From Micrasema longulum (lineage: Eukaryota; Arthropoda; Insecta; Trichoptera; Brachycentridae): a stretch of DNA of 64,000 nucleotides. Under the pieces are notes generated by a model. The model worked only from the letters and a program-made list of their open reading frames with translations, was not told the DNA's origin and did not search any database. Position numbers and translations under genes: made by a program. Below, in pieces: positions 57,061 through 64,000 of this stretch (its first letter is position 1; each line of letters begins with the position of its first letter). The stretch covers positions 248,001 through 312,000 of the forward strand of contig JAGVSM010003551.1 of the NCBI GenBank assembly GCA_022494885.1, in the 5' to 3' direction.

Positions 57061-57755
57061 AGACAATTTTTTTTCATTCATATTTTTACAGCTTATATTT
57101 TTCTTTCTCCTCAAATGATGAATGTTGAAGGAAAGAGATCGAAAAAAAAATCACCCGTTTCTTTATATATTTTAAGCATGTGTGAGTCCATACGCGGATT
57201 CGGCACGATTTTCGTCGATTGCAAATTCACTGAAGGGGATAAAATTTCACATGCTCTAGACTGAAAAATAAATTGGATATGCGGAGTGTGTGCTTTTGGC
57301 TGTTCATTCCATTATAATTTATAAATTTAACGTACGTGAGCTGCTTTCTTTTTTATTTTTGGTAAAAATCGATCTGAATGTTCTTAGGTGGGTTAGTCTA
57401 TTACGTCACTGTATAAACAAAAATGCTTGGTACCCACCAAGCATTTTGGTGGTGCGAAATGCTTGGTGGGTAAAAACGCTGTGGTTTTATTAAAACTGTT
57501 TTAGAAACTTATTTTTAAGACAATGGTTTCTTATCAATTTAGTAATGAATGAAAAAATATTAATTTAATCAACATGCTTTTAACATAAAATACTAAAATT
57601 ATGAAGGTCAAGTAGCAATTCAATTGGCTGTCTTGAATTACTTTCTAACCTCTTTTAATGTTGCTCCATATTGCTTAAAAATAACCTTCTTTTTCATACT
57701 CCTCTTGTTTTAATAATTTAAATGTAATAACGAAATCATTAAAATAAAGATCAAG
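57061..57755. other. Unassigned AT-rich sequence with a compact hairpin
   Basis: No gene was seen. At about 57428-57472 the 14-mer TACCCACCAAGCAT and its exact reverse complement ATGCTTGGTGGGTA flank a 14-nt loop. Confidence 0.45.
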
Positions 57756-57759
57756 AACG

Positions 57760-57985
57760 TTTTAGAGGAGGTAATATAAAAGACTAGGCATCTACATTGG
57801 CTGGTTCAAGCGGCCACTTCTAACACTGTGTAACAATCACACTGTGTAACAGATGCCTAGACTTCTACATTACCTTTTCTTAAATATTCTTCATATCTGT
57901 TATAATATGTTAATATTAACAGTGCTCTAAGGAGTTGAATCCAGTTCTTGTCTACAAAAATTTGGACAAACTCAAAATATTGTTG
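57760..57985. mobile_element. Palindromic MITE, copy B
   Basis: 'ggtaatataaaagactaggc' and 'atct' (57770-57793) pair with 'agatgcctagacttctacat' and 'tacc' downstream. The right arm extends outward through 'cttgtctacaaaaatttgga' and 'caaactcaaaatattgttga'. The right arm reappears reversed at 62690-62830. The outer left arm is not found, so the copy is incomplete. Confidence 0.65.
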
Positions 57986-58013
57986 AAATCGTTAAACATA
58001 GATTTTTTTTGCG

Positions 58014-59067
58014 AAAAATCAACATAACGTGCGACGTTTGCTTTCAACATAAAATGTAATGTTTTTGTTTTTTGAATTTAGTTTACTGTTTATTTTATTT
58101 TTCAAAATATATTTTGACTTACCATGGTGCTATTTATAAAAACCTGTAACTCACATGTTTTGTTTTAGATATATGATAAACGTAGCTGTTGGTTATTAAA
58201 AAAATAATAATAAATAAACTTAACTCAGTGTAAACTTCTGAAAATGAATTTCGAAAAAATGTAAAAATTTGACTATCGAATACTCCACAAAATATTTCAA
58301 AACCATAATTTAAAAAAAAGAAATATTAGTTATGTGAAACTATGTCTGGTTATGCCTTTAAAAGCCTTGAATAAAAAGAATTGAAGAATAAAATAAAAAT
58401 ATAGATGCTTGAGATTTCATTCCCCATTTAATATATTTGTTTTCTACCTACAAAAAATTATTGACTTACATGTCCCTGTCTTATAAGCCTGTATTTCAAC
58501 TTGTATAATAAAAAGCTTATTTTGTATTTAACAGAATAAATAATTTAATATTAAATGTTTTATTAGCCATCCAGCATAAAAAGATAAATGTTAATATCCC
58601 CATTGTAAATAATTTATGATATCTTGAGAGCCAATTCTCACATCTTTAATAAGAAGCTTATTCACATATACACGTGTTGAACACTCTGTCGTAAGGGAAA
58701 ATAATATAGAACGTGACGTCATATCCAATAAAGCTTCGTTTACAAAGGCTCTGAGTTTCAGAGAAAATGAGCTTTTATGTAGTAAATATGTACTGAAGTA
58801 TGATTTTACTTAACTTACTTTTGTGATTTACCTCTTGTGTTTTGTTTTTCAAAATATTTTCATGCTTTATCATGTTTTTTCAATGTTTTGAACATTTCAA
58901 ATAAACTTCGGTTTCAAGCTTATGCTAAAGTATTTCATACATTTATTTACGATATTTATTGATTTTATTTACAGACTTGTTCAGTCTATTTAGTCTTCTA
59001 CAAAGTCAAGAAAAAAAAAAGAAAAAATATTTGCATACACGTATTACAACACTGCGGTTTAATTCGA
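58014..59067. repeat. ~1.05-kb direct repeat, copy 1
   Basis: Nearly identical to 62957-64000, base for base over long runs. Visible differences are an interrupted (AAT) tract near 58196, a 10-bp segment 'tatcgaatac' present here (near 58274) but absent in copy 2, and scattered substitutions. It holds no ORF of note. Homology to copy 2 runs at least to 59067, where copy 2 leaves the window. Confidence 0.92.
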
Positions 59068-59127
59068 TGAACACATATAATACAAAATATTAAATCAATA
59101 CGTGCATACAAAAATTGAAAAATAAAA

Positions 59128-59270
59128 TCGGTTTGTCGTCCTGTGGCCAGTATTATTGACTCAAGAATCAGAGGTCCCAGGTTCGAACCCCACTCCACTC
59201 TAAATCGATTTCTATTATATAAAAGTGACGTTTGTACAACTCGTTGATAATGGCCGCAAAAATTAAAATA
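59128..59270 (+). repeat. SINE3, near full length, sense
   Basis: The head 'gtcgtcctgtggccagtatt' and the B-box segment 'cccaggttcgaaccccactc' are the best preserved of the family. The tail is 'acaactcgttgataatggcc' followed by 'gcaaaaatt'. The 66-codon minus frame over it is a shadow. Confidence 0.75.
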
Positions 59271-60045
59271 TTTGTTATTATTATAAAAACGCTAATCTTT
59301 AATTATCTTTCAAAATATATTGAGAAATAATAATACTTTCGTCGAGACTGGTCTATTGTAGGATTTTTTTAAATCTAAAAAGACTTTTAGTATAAAAGTC
59401 CAGATCCAGTCTCGAGTTTACAATCGCACAATCGGGACATTGGTGCATGAAAGCTGTAGTATGTACTGTGCTGATTGAGGAACGACGCGTGATTATTTCG
59501 CAACCAGCGGATCGGAACATAGAAAGGCACCTGTTCAAGTATGGATGGTACATCAACCAAGCCATTTTATAAGCTAAACATGATTATGGAGTCAATGTTA
59601 TTTCTACGTTTGGAAAGAACACGAAAAAAAGAAGAAGAAGAAGTCATTATTTTTGATAAAATATTGAATGTATAAAAATATGTAATGAAAAAATAAATAT
59701 AGAAAAGTGAAGTAATTGGTATAATTTCTCTGGTATGTGTGATAGAATTACGAATGTTTTCGTCAAATATAATTAGTGTCCATAACTAAAATCAATTAAT
59801 TTTGAGTTTTCATTTTAATTTAGTTCAGTGCTGAAAATCGGCATTCACTTAAGTAAATAATACAACTATACAAAACGTTCTTTTAACAACACAGGGTAAA
59901 AAGGTATCTTCACAATTAAGTGAATTTATTTGTATGCTACTAGACACTGTCTTTCTCTTGGAGTAATAACGCGTCACTGGCTAGAGTTTTTATTCAATGC
60001 AAAAGGACGTGTAACAGAAAAAGGCCTAACAACGGAGAAATAAAA
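59271..60045. other. Unassigned sequence
   Basis: No gene seen. A short (GAA)n run lies at ~59627-59642. Confidence 0.35.
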
Positions 60046-60046
60046 T

Positions 60047-60800
60047 ATGTTTCTTTACTTTCTTTTTAATCTATACATAGAAAACTGTATGAAAGAGATT
60101 TCATGTATGGGTATTGGTGGAGCAAAACTGGAAAATTTTTCGGGAAGTTGCTTTTTGTACGCTGATGATGCAGTTTTTTTGGCAAGCAGCAAGGAGGGTT
60201 TCAAACAAATAGTGTCTAGAATGTATGATGTATGCCTGAAAAGCGATTTGGTGATGAACGAAAGTAAGTCAAAAGTGATGGTATTTGAAAGGGGAAGTGA
60301 GGTTACTGACTGCATAATAGAAATAAACAACAAATGTCTCGAACAAGAGAGTTCGTGAATCTAGGAAACATGTTTTCAAGAGATGGAAGAATAGAAAAAT
60401 ATGTTGAAAGGGGGGTGAATGCGGGCAACAAAATGAATGGCGCACTAATCGAAGTAATTGCTAGTAAAAATATGTCAATTGAAGCTAAACTAGGAGTGCA
60501 CAACGGAGTTTTAGTAATAATACTTCAATTTGAAAGTGGAACATAGAACTAGCAGAGAACGAATGAAAGCCGAGTGAAATAATTCGATCTCTTTGACGAA
60601 CGTGTGGGAAATCAATGTATGACAGGGTTAAGAATGATGAAATCAGGCAAAAGTATAAATCTGAGTCAGGTATAATTGATTTGATTAATACAACGTTTTT
60701 GAGATGATTTTATCATGTAGAACAAATAAATGACAAAATAATGGTAGAACAAGTATATATGGTCACAAAAAACGGTTATGTGAGATGAAGACGACCAACG
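60047..60800 (+). pseudogene. RTE-like LINE: RT palm to C-terminal region
   Basis: The frame 60047-60358 has 'FLYADDAVFLASSKEG', with the YADD catalytic box at about residues 37-40. It continues 'YDVCLKSDLVMNESKSKVMV' and 'FERGSEV'. After a frameshift, the frame from 60334 reads 'FVNLGNMFSRDGRIEKYVER', 'GVNAGNKMNGAL' and 'MSIEAKLGVHNGVLV'. Later sequence to ~60790 is broken by stops but keeps the 'RRRG' region. It is the most 5'-extended RT of this family in the window, but the N-terminal endonuclease is absent. A SINE2 body follows directly at 60805. Confidence 0.85.
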
Positions 60801-60804
60801 AAGA

Positions 60805-60935
60805 CGTGGCTTACCTTAAACTGGCACCTAGAGCGTTAGACTGGTCATTGGTCATCTTATTTACCGTGTTACAAAAAAATTACAATAAGCTGCAATTAGA
60901 GTACCAATAAAGTTCCCAATGCATCACTCATAAAG
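60805..60935 (+). repeat. SINE2 body fragment
   Basis: 'aaactggcacctagagcgtt' and 'agactggtcattggtcatct' are the SINE2 body; 'gctgcaattagagtaccaat' and 'caatgcatcactc' are the distal part. Head and TGATGA tail are missing. Confidence 0.7.
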
Positions 60936-62685
60936 AAAAAATTATCTCTAAAACTGTTGTTTTCCGAAACCGCTCAGTATATTATTTGTTGATGAGTGAT
61001 TTCACCGAAATAATAACTTTCACCGTAAAATTCTTTTCATCTCAATTGATATGGTTAAGTTTATTAAGTACTGTTGCAATATCTAAACTAGTATTTCAAA
61101 ACCATTGGAGATATAATTAAGCTTTAACTTGCAGGGCACAACTTGTAAAATGCATAAAATACGGTGACCCAAAAGGCGTGATAAATTGCTGGAATATTTC
61201 ACACAAAAGGCAGAATATTCTCATGGAAACTGAAAAGCAACTGCTTAACTTATAAGCTACGGATTCCAGAAAATGGACCAATAGTTGGTGCTGAGCTCTC
61301 ACTAGATATTAATCTGCAAAAAGTTCGACAGAGTGCTTTATGGAACTTTTTATGAAATTATACCAACTACATATCTTGGTCGAGCTAGCTTCACAACAGA
61401 CTTGCTAAATTATGATTGCAGTGCTTGTTGTGAATAAATTTTTACACTTCTTTTTAACTACTTAGCATTTATGACATAAATTGATAAATTTCTTTATTTC
61501 TGACATTTCCCCTCTCTTTTTATTTAAGTCGAAGTCAATTGCGTGTATAAAAATAAAATTTCATCAAACCAATCTGTTAAGTCGTAAAATTTGTAAATGT
61601 CTAGGCTTTCTTATAGACTTTTTACATTTTTTATATATCTCTGTCATAATACATTAACTTGGGTTTCATCCTAATTATATAATTAAAAAAATACATTAAA
61701 ATCTGATTAAATGAATTGAAACACGCACTCACGAAATTTACTTATATTATCGATCAAGTTGGACCAAAATTTAAAAATATTTTTTTTTATGTTTGTTGGT
61801 CCGCAATTCTTGGTGAAAGTTGATTGTAAATTATTAAAGAAATTAAAAAAGAGTGACACACAGAATTAAGAATAGTCCAGACGGAGCAAATAATCATATT
61901 TGAATACATCGGACTGTGTCCGAATACCCCCCACTTTGTCACACTTTCGCCGCGCGCATGCGTGAAGACGCCGCGTAATGTTGCCGGATCGCAAAAAATA
62001 CAATCACAACACAAACGTAAGATGATTTTTTTTTATTAAAAAAGCAATTATAAATTTCTCTAAAATTTGATTGTACCTACATGCAGGAACATTGATTGAC
62101 ACAACAAAGTAGATAAATTAAGGGTCATTAAATAAGAGTTATTTAATTAATTATCTTTGATCTTTAAAAAATTGAACAAATTTTATTTTACATGAAACGG
62201 ATATTTTTAAGTCATGTTTAATAAAGGTTTATGTTTAAAAGTCCACCACGACGTTGTTTAATCCGAGAGCTCTAATTTTCATAAGTTTTCTCATTAGATG
62301 AGCAAAGTAGAATAAAAAAATTTACTACCTTGGCAAAACTAACAAAATATCCATTTTTTTTTTTGACAATCTGACAGATGGAAAAATAATTCAATTTTTA
62401 AGTCATTGATTTGCTACTTACACATGCAATTTGATCTCATTCTATTTCTTTAAGATCCCAGAAGTATTTCTGCACTTTTATACGGCACAACACGGCATAG
62501 TTGAATTTGAGCGACGTCTACAAAGAAACTCATGTGTCAAAACGCAAAACTACTCCTTTAAGAGTAGTTGAGTCACCATCTTTTTGAGGCGCGTATGCGG
62601 TTTCTAGACTATTTTCAATTCTATGGAGGGACAATTATAACTACAAATAGTAGATTTAAGTAACAATTTTATTAATCTAATAAAA
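60936..62685. other. Unassigned sequence with a CpG-rich patch
   Basis: No gene recognised. A patch at about 61917-61992 is strikingly CpG-rich for this window ('cgccgcgcgcatgcg', 'gacgccgcgtaatg'). A short perfect hairpin AACTACTC...GAGTAGTT lies at ~62547-62568. Confidence 0.4.
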
Positions 62686-62689
62686 ATTA

Positions 62690-62880
62690 ACAATATTGTG
62701 AGTTTGTCCAAATGTTTGTAGACAAGGACTGGATTCAACTCCCTGGGGAGCTGTTTATATTAACATATTACAACAGAGATGAAGAACATTTAAGAACATT
62801 TTATTTAGAAGTCTAGGCATCTACAGGGCTTATGAGCTGTCAATGGCTGTTTTAAGTGGCCACTTTACACACTGTGTAAC
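62690..62880. mobile_element. Palindromic MITE, copy C (one arm)
   Basis: This is the reverse complement of the right arm of copy B: 'caatattgtgagtttgtcca', 'agacaaggactggattcaac' and 'agaagtctaggcatctac'. The distal part 'aagtggccactttacacact' matches the inside of copy B's left arm ('aagcggccacttctaacact'). Confidence 0.7.
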
Positions 62881-62956
62881 ATTCACCATTCTGCCTATAT
62901 TTAAACATATATATTCCTTCAATTCTTTCATCTGTTGATGTTTGTGAAGTTTCAAC

Positions 62957-64000
62957 AAAAATCAACATAACGTGCGACGTTTGCTTTCAACATAAAATGT
63001 AATGTTTTTGTTTTTTGAATTTAGTTTACTGTTTATTTTATTTTTCAAAATATATTTTGACTTACCATGGTGCTATTTATAAAAACCTGTAACTCACATG
63101 TTTTGTTTCAGATATATGATAAACGTAGCTGTTGGTTATTAAAAAAAAAAAAAAAAATAAACTTAACTCAGTGTAAACTTCTGAAAATGAATTTCGAAAA
63201 AATGTAAAAATTTGACTCCACAAAATATTTCAAAACCATAATTTAAAAAAAAGAAATATTAGTTAAGTGAAACTATGTCTGGTAATGCCTTTAAAAGCCT
63301 TGAATAAAAAGAATTGAAGAATAAAATAAAAATATAGATGCTTGAGATTTCATTCCCCATTTAATATATTTGTTTTCTACCTACAAAAAAATATTGACTT
63401 ACATGTCCCTGTCTTATAAGCCTGTATTTCAACTTGTATAATAAAAAGCTTATTTTGTATTTAACAGAATAAATCATTTAATATTAAATGTTTTATTAGC
63501 CATCCAGCATAAAAAGATAAATGTTAATATCCCCATTGTAAATAATTTATGATATCTTGAGAGCCAATTCTCACATCTTTAATAAGAAGCTTATTCACAT
63601 ATACACGTGTTGAACACTCTGTCGTAAGGGAAAATAATATAGAACGTGACGTCATATCCAATAAAGCTTCGTTTACAAAGGCTCTGAGTTTCAGAGAAAA
63701 TGAGCTTTTATGTAGTAAATATGTACTGAAGTATGATTTTACTTAACTTACTTTTGTGATTTACCTCTTGTGTTTTGTTTTTCAAAATATTTTCATGCTT
63801 TATCATGTTTTCTCAATGTTTTGAACATATCAAATAAACTTCGGTTTCAAGCTTATGCTAAAGTATTTCATACATTTATTTACGATATTTATTGATTTTA
63901 TTTACAGACTTGTTTAGTCTATTTAGTCTTCTACACAGTCAAGAAAAAAAAAAGAAAAAATATTTGCATACACGTATTACAACACTGCGGTTTCATTCGA
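62957..64000. repeat. ~1.05-kb direct repeat, copy 2 (runs off the window)
   Basis: The same sequence as 58014-59067, starting 4,943 bp downstream and continuing past the window edge. It carries a poly-A run at ~63141-63156 in place of copy 1's mixed tract, and lacks 10 bp near 63214. Confidence 0.92.

Noticed and set aside
60055..60503. Minus-strand frames of 92 and 66 codons
   Set aside because: Antisense shadows of the plus-strand RTE-like LINE that carries the YADD box.
58014..64000. LTR retrotransposon with 1.05-kb LTRs
   Set aside because: The unit shows no TG...CA ends at the observed left boundary, the spacer has no gag-pol, primer-binding site or polypurine tract that I can see, and the upstream arms are inverted relative to each other.

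Overview
This window looks like a gene-poor, repeat-dense stretch of an animal nuclear genome, most likely an arthropod and probably an insect. The sequence is very AT-rich. It has no operons, no long open frames and no bacterial-type gene packing. Almost everything recognisable is a decayed transposable element: C-terminal pieces of non-LTR retrotransposon (LINE) reverse transcriptases, tRNA-headed SINEs, inverted-repeat DNA elements and a mariner-type transposase. The arthropod call rests on the LINE types, on the widespread 'ACTAGCTGAxCC' repeat at 13.67 kb and on an ASK1-like kinase fragment. I cannot name the species. No intact protein-coding gene is supported. The one host-gene remnant is a broken MAP3K5/15 (ASK1) kinase N-lobe at 23.88-24.25 kb on the minus strand.

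Layout. 0-5 kb: SINE2 pieces, a Jockey-like LINE end, and a ~227-bp tandem array that runs into a SINE1 copy. 6-12 kb: LINE 3' ends of at least four families, mostly antisense. 12.6-14.4 kb: two SINEs, a pentanucleotide repeat and the ACTAGCTG repeat. 14.4-19.4 kb: unassigned AT-rich DNA with one SINE. 19.4-22.3 kb: a nested cluster in which one LINE is split by another and an RTE-like LINE carries a near-perfect foldback insert with hammerhead-like sequence. 23-27 kb: SINE2, a hAT-like arm, the kinase remnant, SINE1, SINE3 and a LINE end. 29-35.7 kb: LINE ends, a SINE2 split by a LINE end, SINE3, and a 610-bp inverted-repeat element with a perfect 8-bp target duplication. 38-45.4 kb: a full SINE2, a Cys-rich open frame, two sister LINE ends in opposite orientation, a palindromic MITE, an RT remnant and a strong hammerhead-ribozyme match. 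47-54.5 kb: ribozyme-like relics and a mariner transposase apparently split by a LINE. 55.8-64 kb: a SINE2 cluster, an RTE-like LINE, and two direct copies of a ~1.05-kb unit, each preceded by the same MITE arm in opposite orientation.

The 'genes' do not work together as a system. The interest lies in element structure: three SINE families whose tails and heads can be reconstructed by comparing copies inside the window, ribozyme-bearing Penelope-like relics, and several layers of nested insertion that give relative ages. Family names are from recognition of motifs by eye. No database search, fold prediction or alignment score was run.
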